Source of the DNA: Tetrahymena thermophila SB210
Taxonomy: Eukaryota > Ciliophora > Oligohymenophorea > Hymenostomatida > Tetrahymenidae
Reading direction: 5' to 3'
DNA: 64,000 nucleotides
Assembly: GCF_000189635.1 (NCBI RefSeq)
Contig: NW_002476422.1
Location: forward strand, 186,001-250,000
Shown here: positions 1-12,203 of the stretch, piece by piece
Layout: every line of letters starts with the position of its first letter
Numbering within the stretch: position 1 is the first letter of the stretch
Notes under the pieces: model-generated
Told to the model about the DNA's origin: nothing
Databases searched by the model: none
The model's input: only the letters and a program-made list of their open reading frames with translations
Translations under genes and position numbers: made by a program

Positions 1-3000
1 ACAGTAATAGAGCTTATTGAGTGCAGTATATAATTCAAAAAGCATGAATAAACATCATCAAAGTTATATGTATTGAATTAAATCAATACTGCAACTACTA
101 AGTAAATATAAAACGACCAACACAAATCTATCATCGCAGAAAACTCCCATGTTTCTTTAATAGCTCTCTAACAATACAAATTTAAATATTTTATAGGAGA
201 TTTAGCAAATATCTTAGCTAATAAATAGAGTATAAAACCAGCTAAATATATTGTGAAATATTGACCAAAGTTTTTAAGGTAGTAATTGTCAGTCTCCTAA
301 GCCATGAACTAAGGAGGAGATTGTTAGATGTAATTGGGGTCAATGATGTATAAAAAGAAATTAGGGATGAATGGGAAATTAAAGTTTTTAAAAAGCTGAT
401 AAAAATTCATAATATTGAGAGGATACCTGATATCTAAAAACATCAAATAGTATAAGAAACCAGTGATATCAAGAGTATTACAAATTATGTAGATATTTCC
501 AAAAAAAATAGCTGGGATGATTGAAAGCAATGAAGAGGTAACAAAGACAGAACCATATTAAGTTAGCTTTTAAGAAGCATCTATATTAGATTAAGATATT
601 AACACAAATATTGATAGTTACAGTTCTTGAGATGTGTTTTTCATTGAATTTTCATGGACAAATTATGCACTAGTAATAGTTACATTGAGAAAAGAATTCT
701 TAATATTACAAGCAGGCACAATTAATAAATTTATCAGTTTATTTGAAGTTAAACTGAATTATAAAGTGTATTTATTAGAGTCAATTCCTGTAATCTAAAT
801 ACTAAATATATCTTATATTTAAAATAAGATTAATAAAAGATATTTTTTTAAATGGAATTTTTATTTGAATGTTTATGAATATTGAAATAAAATTTTATAG
901 AAGAACATTAACTAAAATAACAAATTTACTTAAATAATCTAGATTATTCAGAGTTGATTACACAAGTGGATTATCAAAATTTATATTTACACTGTAACCG
1001 TTTGTTGTTAGGGTTTATTCTAAATGAAAATAGTTTGTTACTTACTGTGGAGTCTCAGGAATCAAGTCACAACTCTTACTTTCACTACTAACTTGATATC
1101 CTGAATTACATTTCTAGCATAGCTAGTTGTTTGTGCTTTAGCATTCTTAACAATTTTAAACACTGCAAGGTAGGCATTGAGTCTAATCTGAATTTAAATA
1201 TGTTTTTGTTTAGCAAACTTAACAAATTTAATCATTTTATGAATCACATGTTAAACAATTTAAGATTTAGCATTGCATGCACTACTTTTTATCAGAAGAT
1301 AAAGAGTAGTTTTGTGAGCATTATTAGCACTGTTAATAATTTTGACTGCATTATAAGCAGTTTGGAACTGAGCAAGAGAGGCATTAACTTTAATCTAAAC
1401 TTAAATATGTGTTTGCTTAGCAAACTTAACAAATTAAATTATTTTATGGATCACATGTTAAACAATTTAAGATTTAACATTGCATGCATTACTATTTATC
1501 AGAAGACAAAGAGTAGTTTTGTGAGCATTATTAACACTGTTAATAATTTTCACTGAAGCATTACGAGCAGTTGGGAACAGAGCAAGGGAGGCATTAACTT
1601 TAATCTAAATTTAAGTAGTTATTAGGTGAGCATACTTGACAGCTAAAAGGATTTTATAATTTACAAGTTTAGCAATTACTGACAACACAAGAGTTAATCG
1701 AAATGCAATTTTGGGGATTTCTTTGATCTACTTAGAATGTAGAATCTGTGCATTATTGGCATATTGTACTATTACAAAGTTAACAATTAATTCCACAGTC
1801 AATACAGTTATTTGATAAAGCATCTAGATATTAGTTTGCTTTACAAGTAGGAATACATAAATTATTTTTAATAGTATATCCTTCAGAGCATTTAATACAA
1901 ATACCATAAGGACAATTTGCGCAATTTTTAGTATAGCAACCACACCAATAAAGGCTATAATAAGATTCAGGGTATAATATTACTACTTAGTTGTAGGGGC
2001 ACTTATAAGAATAATAAGTTTCCATATTTGTCCTTTGATATGAACCATTTTAATATTTAACTGCATTTTAGGCATATTTGAGGCACTAATTAGGATCTGA
2101 ATAGTATGTGTCTAATCATATTTATATTTTAAATTAATTAAAAATTTTCCATTTTTAAATTTTTTAATTATGAAATTTCAAAATAAATGAGAAACTTTTA
2201 TGAATTAAATTGCAAGAAATTTTAGATGTTAATTTTAAATGAAAATAATTTCATTACTTGGCTAAGATTTACAAATATTAAGTTTATCTAATGAGATACA
2301 TTAATTATTTTAAAGTGAATAACCAGGGAAACACTATGTGCATATATTTTCAGTTTAACTAACAGCACATAGAAAACAGTTTTATGAGCAACTAGTAATT
2401 TATTCACAAACTTATAAACCTGATGGTAGAGTAATTTTTTTAAAACTGTATTTGCATACATCGCAGTTACTTTAATCAATGCAAATTTAGCATGTAATAG
2501 AGCAAGTCATTGATAATTATATTCCTTTAATACCAAATAGGTAATAATTTGACTAATCACCAGTAATTTTTTCAAAATGGATATTTAAATTATTGTCCTA
2601 AATTTTAGCATCGCTTTTGTAGAAAGAAAAAGATGCTTTTTTTATTATCTAAGATTCTTTACAATAAAGATCTCCTCTATAATTATTGACATAATTAGAA
2701 TATTGTGGAGTAGCAAAAGAAAAATATAGTTAAGAATTAACATCAGCATTTAACAAAACATTACCTGTCATTACATATAAGATGTCTATCAGAATAATTG
2801 AATAATTGATTTGACTTCCAATTTTATAGTTTAGCAGCATATCACCACTTTTATTTTTTCTTCTATCCATTAAAAAACTAACTATTGAACTGTTTGATTT
2901 ATGGTAGCAGTCTGATTAGCATTATGTCAATACATATCCATCATCAGGTGAAGTCCATGTTCCAATCAAAGCCTAGTCGCAATCAGATGGTAAATCAGGT

Positions 3001-3205
3001 AAATTAAATGACATAAGTGTAGTCTAAGCATTTACATATATAGCTAATTTAAGTATTAAAAAATAATTAAATTTAAAAATACTCCAAAAAAATTATTTTA
3101 TTGAAGTAAAAATTTACGCCAAAATAGAAAGAATAAAATCTATGGAAATACCAAAGATTTGATTTAGAGTTTTTAAAGGATGATATTATTTTTTCTTAAA
3201 GCCAT
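1..3205 (-). CDS. Cysteine-rich multi-pass transmembrane protein, copy 1 (3' end outside window)
   Basis: Exons on the minus strand are 3205-3118, 3043-2258, 2111-930 and 787-<1. Phases agree at all three introns (74, 146 and 142 nt; GTAA...AG). The start is ATG at 3205: the first 29 codons join across intron 1 to complete a signal peptide (hydrophobic ILFFLFW then IYVNA|Q), whereas no ATG exists at the start of exon 2. A domain of about 250 residues with few Cys follows, then many CxxC-type repeats (furin/growth-factor-receptor-like spacing), then the first part of a multi-pass membrane domain (SIIPAIFFGN, YFTIYLAGFILYLL). Exon 3 is 207 bp longer than in copies 2 and 3, an extra 69-residue Cys-rich repeat. 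It resembles the large ciliate family often labelled 'zinc finger, LSD1 subclass'. It probably sits at the cell surface or on an endomembrane; ligand and role are unknown. Confidence 0.82.
1190..1625 (-). repeat. Tandem ~207-bp (69-residue) Cys-rich coding repeat
   Basis: The block containing the plus-strand word ttaaatatg at 1194 recurs at 1401 (207 bp), and a more diverged third copy starts near 1611. In protein each block carries the same Cys pattern (NCxxCD, ICQVCQ, QCLxCSV). Copies 2 and 3 of the gene lack exactly one block: their exon 3 is 975 bp against 1182 bp here. The change is a whole number of codons, so the frame is kept. Confidence 0.85.
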
Positions 3206-6200
3206 CTTATTCTTAGATTAAATTTTTATATTTGATTATTTGAAGTTAAGTGTATTCGTATTTCTTCTTCAATATATAAAAGTAAATAAAAAATATTTAT
3301 TACATAATTCAACAAAGCTAAATCCTTATGTAATAAACTGTAAAAATGTAAATAAATTTCTTTTGGAAGTAATTTTTAAAGTTTATTTTTTAAATCTTAG
3401 TTATAACCACCAAATTAATAATAAATCATTTTTATAGTTTTAGCCAACTAAAAGAGAGATAGAAAAAAAATAATTTCATTTTACTTTTTTATTTTTAAAA
3501 TTTATTTTCATAAAAAAATTTTTTAAATTAAGCTAACTAACAATATTGTTACTTTTCTGCAATACTAATTTTGAAAAATTTTAGTGTTTCCAATTTATAT
3601 TCCTAAATTTTTATAAAAATTAGTAATAACCATAGCATTAAAAAGTGTTTTGTTGTTTTTTATTTTGAAAGTAAAGCTGTGATTAATTATTGATATTGGC
3701 TAAAAAAAACTTAGATAGTTAATTACCAATCTCTTATTTAATTAATAATAAATTGGCTTTTAATTGCACGTTTAGCTTATTTTTCAAATATTCCACACAT
3801 ATTTATTAAGACCAAAAAAAGTAAAATGAATGCAAAGCGCATATTAATTATTGAAATTATATTTAGATTTGATTTAATAATTTTATTTACACTCGTTATT
3901 CTTTCTCTTAATTTTAGCCTAAATTATTTTAATACAATGTTTAAATATTTAACATTTAAAATATTTACTAAATTTTTCTTAAAAATGATTTTATGTTGAC
4001 TTAATAGTAAATGTATTTTAGAAATATAATTACTACAAAATGAATCGAAATAAAAGATATCATCCATCATTCTACTTAATAGGAATACTTAATTTATGTA
4101 ATTTAATTGATCTATAAGTATTTACATAATAGATAGTTATTAAATTCATTATCAAATTTATTTTTTTACACATTTTGATCAGTTATTTACACATTTATTA
4201 ATTAATTATTTTTGGTTACAATTTTTAGTAAGTGTGATTTTACTTTTTTTAATTAATAATCTATGTTAAAATTAGATGTAATACTTTTATGATACTACAT
4301 ACCTAATGTTTTTATTATAAGGATATGCATTTCTAATTATAAAACCTTTGATAATTTCATTTTGCTAACCAATCTTTATTCAAGTATACAAGAATAATAT
4401 TATTTTAATCACTATAAAGTGAATGTAAATTATTATTTTTTTAATATTAAGTGAAGGAAATTAAGTATTTTATTAAGTTAAAAACTAGTTTAATGAAAAA
4501 TAGATTACATTTAGGTTATATTTAGCCAAAATAAAGTATTCAAATAGATATCAGTGAGCTTTAAAAAGTCCAATTTTTTTTGGCCCATAAAAATTTTATG
4601 GCATAATAGTTAGCCAATTATTAAAGACTTATTTTGATTGATAAAAAAAGAATTCATGTTTAAATTTTTTTATATTAAAGATTTTTATTTGTTAAAATTT
4701 AGTTGGTGTGAAAGTAAAATAAATTAAATTGGAATATATAAAAAATACTTAGGGTTATCCAAAAGTTCGTACACTTCAAAGATTTCATAATATATAAAGC
4801 TTATCCATATTAATAAATTTTATACTTTTATGCTATGATTTTTTCCCTATGAAATAGAATATTTTATTATAAAAAATTCAATAAAATAGTAAATTAATTT
4901 TTATTGAAAATTCATAAAAATAAAAATCATGTATAAATATTATTTTTGACATGATAAATATTTAAAAAGATAATATTAAATAATTTAAATGTATTCAAAA
5001 TACTTTCAATTATGATTAACACAAAAGGTAAATTCTTTTGTACCTATCTATCAAAGGAATTTAGTCACTCCTAACAAGATATTCTACTCATTATTTACTC
5101 TAATTAATTAAATAATAAAATAATCCTTCTTTATTATCATGAATATCAAATTTATTTATATATATGGCTAAACAATCAAAAGTTTGCTGGAACCAAATCT
5201 GTTTCCAATTGCTTAATTGCTTGATTGATTTTTTTTAATTTTCTCTAAAGACTTATATACCCTTTATTGTATATAGAATTCTGTTAAATTTTCACAATTA
5301 AATCTATTAGGTACTCTGCTCAAACCTAAAAACCTAGATTAAATTAATTAGAAATATCTTCAATAGAATAAAATAATTTCTTAGATTATTTAATCGACAT
5401 TTTAAATATTTTTTGGGTTAAATCTGTTTTTGGCCAGCCAATATGGGAATCTTCTAGAGTATTCTCTCCTTCTTTATACTTAGAATCTCATTTGTATTTT
5501 ACACAAGAATAAGAGAGACCTTCATTTCCCATTGTTTCAATTAATTAATTAATTAATTGAACATATTACATCTTATTTTTATATAAAATCTAAAATATTT
5601 TTGTAGTGAATTTCCATAAAATTTAAGATCTGATTTTTCTTAATTTATGAATGCCTTAAATGATTATTTTTAAATATTATAAAGAATAACTTTTATCTTA
5701 GAAATTTTTAGAGAACATGAAAAATATTTTAAGCTAAAAAATTATTTTAATTTAATAAAATATCAATTAAAAATCAAATATATCATTATTTTATGAGAGT
5801 TACTTTGATTTAAATTAGAAGAAATTAATGTAAATTTATTCTTTGTAATAAAAAAGCGATAAGCAACAAAGAAGTTTATCAAATATTTTATCTTGCTTGT
5901 TAATATCTAAGTAATTTAATTTATACATTAATCATTTATTTTCTAAAATAAAAAATGCTAATATTTTTATATTTATTTTCTTTGGTAAATTTAATAATGG
6001 AAGATAATTAATTGCTAATAAATAAAGTATGATTAATTAAATAAATTATTTAGAATGCAAATTAAAGCTATCCTTTAAATAATAAAAAAAAATAATTAAG
6101 GAATTAAAAATAAATGTTTAAATCACTTATTATACAAATTAAACACTTTTCTGTTAATAATCATCAACAAAGATGAAAAAAAAGAAATTTTTACTTAATA

Positions 6201-6466
6201 AATTATTTTAAGCTAGTATTTTTTAAAAATTTATGTTGAATAGATAGTAGATGAATTAAATAAATGGATTTATTAAGAAAATTTTTTTTAATTAATTTTG
6301 TAAATTACTAAAAACAATATTTAAAAAATTTTGATAACTTAAGTAAATGATAAAAATAAAAAGAAAATAACAAAATCAAGTTTAGCTAGTCAATAAAGTA
6401 TGGAAAATATAAATTAAAATACAATTAAACTATCTCATAATTAACTTTAAAACTAAAAATTTAACT
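3206..6466. other. Spacer 1, non-coding, with a transposon relic
   Basis: This is very AT-rich sequence between copy 1 and the stop of copy 2. The first 1.5 kb is homologous to 10494-11960 and 16236-17625. A relic of a Tc1/mariner-like element lies at about 4735-5560, and the sequence on to about 6190 matches 19260-19885. I see no gene-like reading frame with conserved content. Confidence 0.6.
4735..5560 (-). mobile_element. Tc1/mariner-like transposon relic, most decayed copy
   Basis: The left edge reads ttagggttatccaaaagttc, which has the look of a mariner-type terminal repeat. On the minus strand near 5165-5205 the remains of the SPDLAP-type motif read DLVPANF; the stretch that follows in the other two copies (about 420 bp) is deleted. 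No matching right terminal repeat was found. Homologous to 18110-19260 and 36296-37420. It is a fossil without coding capacity. Confidence 0.6.
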
Positions 6467-9400
6467 TCAAACATAATTTTAAATTAGAATTTCACCCTTC
6501 ATAGTGGTATTATTATTGCTTTAAATTTGCATAAGATTTAATGTAGACTGCTAGTTTTCTTATATTTTTTTGTTAATTTATTAGTTTTAATCATTATTAC
6601 TTCTTTAAGTCAATGGAATTTTATTAGAACTAACAATAGATTGAGATTTTTCATATTTATTTATAAAAACTTGGGAATCGTTTTAACACTTTATTTCCTT
6701 CATCTTCAAATTTGATGATAAAAAACATTTTTTAGCAATTATTAATATTAAATACTTGAATAATTTATATGTTTCAATAATAGCATCTTTAAATATCAGC
6801 AAAGTATAATATATTATCCAGAAAGAGCTAATTCCAATTATAATCCATCCTATTTTCATTCTATAATCTTCACTCACATCTTATTCATCATTAATTAAAA
6901 GAGAAGCTAATACTTGAATAGTTATTAAAGAGAGTTCTTATAATATGAATTAGTAGTTATAGTAATTGCTCTAAAAAGGAGTTATTAAAATTATAAAAAT
7001 AGTAAGCAATAAGTTTAGTATAGAAATCAAAACTATCTGATGATAAGGCTCATTGTAAAAGTACGATATTACAATACAAAATAGAATTTTTCTAAAATAT
7101 AATAGAACATTGTAGTATCTACTTAGCATAAATACTAACTTTTTTCTATTAGATAATTGGTTTTCTTCAATTTTACATACAGAACTAATTAAATGAGCTG
7201 GAGAGTTTTTAATTTCTGATAAAATTATTGAATTTGTTTTTATTTTCTTTCTTATAGTACAATTAATCTATGAATCACTCATTCTAAGTTTAGTACATTA
7301 AGAAGTAACAAAATCATTTAATTTATTTTCTTTAGTATTTTTATTATTATTATTTTAAGAGTTTCTCTAGTTTTATGATTGAACTTAGTCTAAGGTTATT
7401 TTTAATCCACTTATAAGAGAAGAATATTTTTAAATAAAATTTTAATCATTAATTTTATTTTTCTGCTTGTAAATAATCACAAAAAAGAAAAAAGGGATTC
7501 CTAAAACAGTTATAGTGCTTATTGAGTGCAGCATATAATTCAAAAAGCAAGAATAAATATCATCAAAGTTATATGTATTGAATTAAATCAATACTGCAAC
7601 TACTAAGTAAATATAAAAGGACCAACACAAATCTATCATCGCAGAAAACTCCCATGTTTCTTTAATAGCTCTCTAACAATATAAATTTAAATATTTTATA
7701 GGAGATTTAGCAAATATCTTAGCTAATAAATAGAGTATAAAACCAGCTAAATATATTGTGAAATATTGGCCAAAGTTTTTAAGGTAGTAATTATCAGTCT
7801 CCTAAGCCATAAACTAAGGAGGAGATTATTAGACGTAATTGGGGTCGATGATGTATAAAAAGAAATTAGGGATGAATGGGAAATTAAAGTTTTTAAAAAG
7901 CTGATAAAAATTCATAATATTGAGAGGATACCTGATATCTAAAAACATCAAATAGTATAAGAAACCAGTGATATCAAGAGTATTACAAATTATGTAGATA
8001 TTTCCAAAAAAAATAGCTGGGATGATTGAAAGCAATGAAGAGGTAACAAAGACAGAACCATATTAAGTCAGCTTTTAAGAAGCCTCTATATTAGATTAAG
8101 ATATTAACACAAATATTGATAGTTACAGTTCTTGAGATATGTTTTTCATTGAATTTTCATGGACAAACTATGCACTAGTTATAGTTATATTGAGAAAAGA
8201 ATTCTTAATATTACAAGCAGGTAAAATTAATAAATTTATCAGTTTATTTGAAGTTAAACTGAATTATAAAGTGTATTTATTAGAGTCAATTCCTGTAATC
8301 TAAATGCTAAATATCTCTTTATTTAAAATCAGATTAACAAAAAATATTTTTAAAGGGAATTTTCATTAAATGAGTATTGAAATAAAATTTTATAGAAAAA
8401 CATTAACTAAAATAACAAATTTACTTAAATAATCTAGATTATTCAGAGTTGATTACACAAGTGGATTATCAAAATTTATATTTACACTGTAACCGTTTGT
8501 TGTTAAGGTTTATTCTAAATGAAAATAGTTTGTTACTTACTGTGGAATCTCAGGAATCAAGTCACAACTCTTGCTATCACTCTTAACTTGATATCCTGAA
8601 TTACATTTCTAACAAAGCTAGTTGTTTGTACTTTAGCATTCTTAACAATTTTAAACACTGCAAGGTAGGCATTGAGTTTGATCTGAATTTAAATATGTAC
8701 TTGTTTAGCAAACTTAACAAATTTAATTATTTTATGGATCACATGTTAAACAATTTTAGATTTAGCATCGCATGCACTACTATTTGTCAGAAGATAAAGA
8801 GTAATTTTGTGAGCATTATTAGCATTTTTAATAGTTTTCACTGAAACATTACAAGCAGTTTGGAACAGAACAAGGGAGGCATTAACTTTAATCTAAATTT
8901 AAGTAGTTATTAGGTGAGCATACTTGACAGCTAAAAGGATTTTATAATTTACATGTTTAGCAATTACTGACAACACAAGAGTTAATCGAAATGCAATTTT
9001 GGGGATTTCTTTGATCTACTTAGAATGTAGAATCTGTGCATTATTTACATATTGTACTATTACAAAGTTAACAATTAATTCCACAGTCAATACATTTATT
9101 TGATACAGCATCTAGATATTAGTTTGCTTTGCAAGTAGGAATACATTCATTATTTTTAATAGTATATCCTTCAGAGCATGTAATACAAATACCATAAGGA
9201 CAACTTGCGCAATTTTTAGTATAGCAACCACACCAATAAAGGCTATAATAAGATTCAGGGTATAATATTACTACTTAGTTGTAGGGGCACTTATAAGAAT
9301 AATAAGTTTCCATATTTGTCCTTTGATATTAACCATTTTAATATTTAACTGCATTTTAGGCATATTTGAGGCACTAATTAGGATCTGCATAGTATGTATC

Positions 9401-10493
9401 TAATCATATTTATATTTTAAATTAATTAATAAAAATTTTTCCTTTTAAAAATTTTTAATTAAAAAATTTCAAAGTAAATGAGAAGCTTTTATGAATTAAA
9501 TTGCAAGAAATTTTAGGTGTTAATTTTAAATAAAAATAATTTCATTACTTGTCTAAGATTTACAAATATTAAGTTTATCTAATGAGATACATTAATTATT
9601 TTAAAGTGAATAACCAGGGAAACACTAAGTGCATATATTTTCAGTTTAACTAACAGCACATAGAAAACAGTTTTCTTAGCAACTAGTAATTTATTCACAA
9701 ACTTATAAACCTGATGGTAGAGTAATTTTTTTAAAACTGTATTTGCATACATCGCAGTTACTTTAATCTATACAAACTTAGCATGTAATAGAGCAAGTCA
9801 TTGATAATTAAATTCCCTTAATACCAAATAGGTAATAATTTGACTAATCATGAGTAACTTTTTCAAAATGGATATTTAAATTATTGTCTTAAATGTTAGC
9901 ATTGCTTTTGTAGAAAGAAAAAGTTGCTTTTTTTATTATCTAAGTATTTTTACAATACAGATCTTTATAATAAATGACATAAATAGGATATTGTGGAAAA
10001 GCAAAAGAAAAATGAAGTTTAGAATTAACATCAGCATTTAACTTAGCATCTCCATCCATTACATATAAGATGTCTATCAGAATAATTGAATAATTGATTT
10101 GACTTCCAATTTTATAATTTAAAAGCATATCACCACTTTTATTTATTCTTCTATCCATTAAAAAACTAACTATTGAACTGTTTGTTTTATGGTAGCAGTC
10201 TGATTAGCATTATTTCAATACATATCCATCATCAGGTGATGTCCATGCTCCAATCAAAGCCTAGTTGCAATCAGATGGCAAATCAGGTAAATTAAACGAC
10301 ATAAGTGTAGTCTAAGCATTTACATATATAGCTAATTTAAGTATTAAAAAATAATTAAATTTAAAAACACTCCAAAAAAATTATTTTATTGAAGTAAAAA
10401 TTTACGCCAAAATAGAAAGAATAAAATCTATGCAAATACCAAAGATTTAATTTAGAGATTTTAATGGATGATATTATTTTTTCTTAAAGTCAT
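6467..10493 (-). CDS. Cysteine-rich multi-pass transmembrane protein, copy 2
   Basis: Complete gene with exons 10493-10406, 10331-9549, 9399-8425 and 8292-6467 (88+783+975+1826 = 3672 nt, 1223 aa plus stop). Start ATG at 10493; TGA at 6469-6467. Residues 1-38 or so form a signal peptide split by intron 1. Residues about 40-220 form a luminal or extracellular domain. Residues about 225-600 are Cys-rich repeats. Residues about 700-1115 hold about eight to nine hydrophobic segments, the last being WIIIGISSFWIIYYTLLIF. A Gln/Asn/Ser-rich tail of about 100 residues follows. No enzyme motif was recognised; a surface receptor, channel-like or structural role is possible. Exon lengths equal those of copy 3 although introns and flanks differ, implying selection on both. 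Confidence 0.85.
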
Positions 10494-12203
10494 CTTATTC
10501 TTAGATTAAATTTTTATATTTGATTATTTGAATTTAAGTGTATTCTTATTTCTTCTTCAATATAAAAAAGTAAATAAAAAATATTTATTGCAGAATTCAA
10601 CAAAGCTAAATCCTTATGTAATAAACTGTAAAAATGTAAATAAATTTCTTCTGGAAGTATATTTTTAAGTTTGTTTTTTAAACCTTAGTTAAAACCACCA
10701 AATTAATTATAAATCATATTTATAGTTTTAGCTAACTAAAAGAGAGAGAGGAAAAAAGTCATTTCATTTTAGTTTTTTATTTTTAAAATTTATTTTCCTA
10801 AAAAAATTATTTAAATTAAGCTAATTAACAATATTTTTACTCTTTCTGCAAGTCTAATTTTTATAAATTTTAGTATTCCAGTTTTATATTCATGAATTCT
10901 TATAAAAATTAGTAATAGCCATAGCATTAAAAAGTATATTAATTATTGTTTATATATTTTGAAAGTAAAGCTGTGATTATTATTGATATTGTCTAAAAAA
11001 ATTTATCTGGTTAATTACCAATCTCTTATTTAATTAATAATAAATTAGCTTTTATTTGCAAGTTTGGTGTATTTTTCATATACTCCACACATATTTGTTA
11101 AGTACCAAAAAAAGAATGAAAAGCGAATAATAATTATTGAATTTATATTTAGATTTGATTTAATAATTTTATTTACGCTTGTTATTCTTTCTCTTAATTT
11201 TAGTCTAAATTATTATAATAAATGTTTAAGTCTTTAAAATTTAAAATATTTACTAAATTTTTCTGAAAAATGATTTTATGTTGACTTAATCGTAAATGTA
11301 TTTTAGAAATATAATTAATACAAAATGAATCGAAATAAAAGATATCATCCATCATTCTACTTAATAGGAATACTTAATTTATGTAATTTAATTGATCTAT
11401 AAGTATTTTCATAATAAATAGTTATTAAATTCATTATCAAATTTACTTTTTCAGCATGTTAATGAGTAATTTACACATTTATTAATTAATTATTCATTTA
11501 TTATGTGGAAAATTTACTAAGAATTAAGATTTTTGGTTACAATTTTTAGTAAGTATGATATATACTTTTTCTAATTTATAATCTTGATTGAAATTAGATC
11601 TAACATTTTTCTGACAAAACATACTCAATATTTTTATTATAAGGATATTATTTCTAATTATAAAACCTTTGATATCTTCATTTAGCTAACCAATCTTTAT
11701 TCAAGTAAACATAATATTATTGTAATCACTATTAAGTGAATGTAAATTATTTTTTTAAATGCTATGTGAAGGAAATTAAGTATTTTATTAAGTTAAAAAC
11801 TTATTTATTGAAAAAGCAGATTATATTTAAGTTATCAGTGAGCTTTAAAAAGTCCCATTTTTTTTGGCCCTTACAAATTTTATGGCATAATAGTTAGTCA
11901 ATTATTAAAGACTTAATTTAACTGATAAAAAAGAATTCATGTTTAAATTTTTTTATATTAAAGATTTTTATTTGACATTTTTAAAATATTCAAAAAATCT
12001 GCCTTAAATAAAAAAGCCTTATTTTATGAGGATCTACAATATTTCAATTCATTTTTAACTAAATTCATTTTATTCATAAAAAGAAAATAAGATAGGAAGT
12101 TTAGCTTGTCAATAAAGAATAGAAAATATAATATAAAATACAATTAAATTAAATTATAAAATTGATTTAACTCATAATTAGCTTTAAAACTAAAAATTTA
12201 ACA
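10494..12203. other. Spacer 2, non-coding
   Basis: AT-rich sequence upstream of copy 2 and downstream of copy 3. It is homologous to spacers 1 and 3 up to about 11970. Then about 110 bp of unrelated sequence stands where the other two spacers hold the transposon relic. No gene recognised. Confidence 0.6.

Noticed and set aside
1131-1556. Plus-strand open frame of 141 codons (and the 72-codon versions at 8626 and 14371)
   Set aside because: Antisense shadow of the Cys-rich exon 3; the minus-strand frame has the conserved Cys pattern and consistent splicing.
4750-4775. ttagggttat as a telomere-like repeat
   Set aside because: Single occurrence, and ciliate telomeres of this group are CCCCAA/TTGGGG; it fits a mariner-type terminal repeat better.
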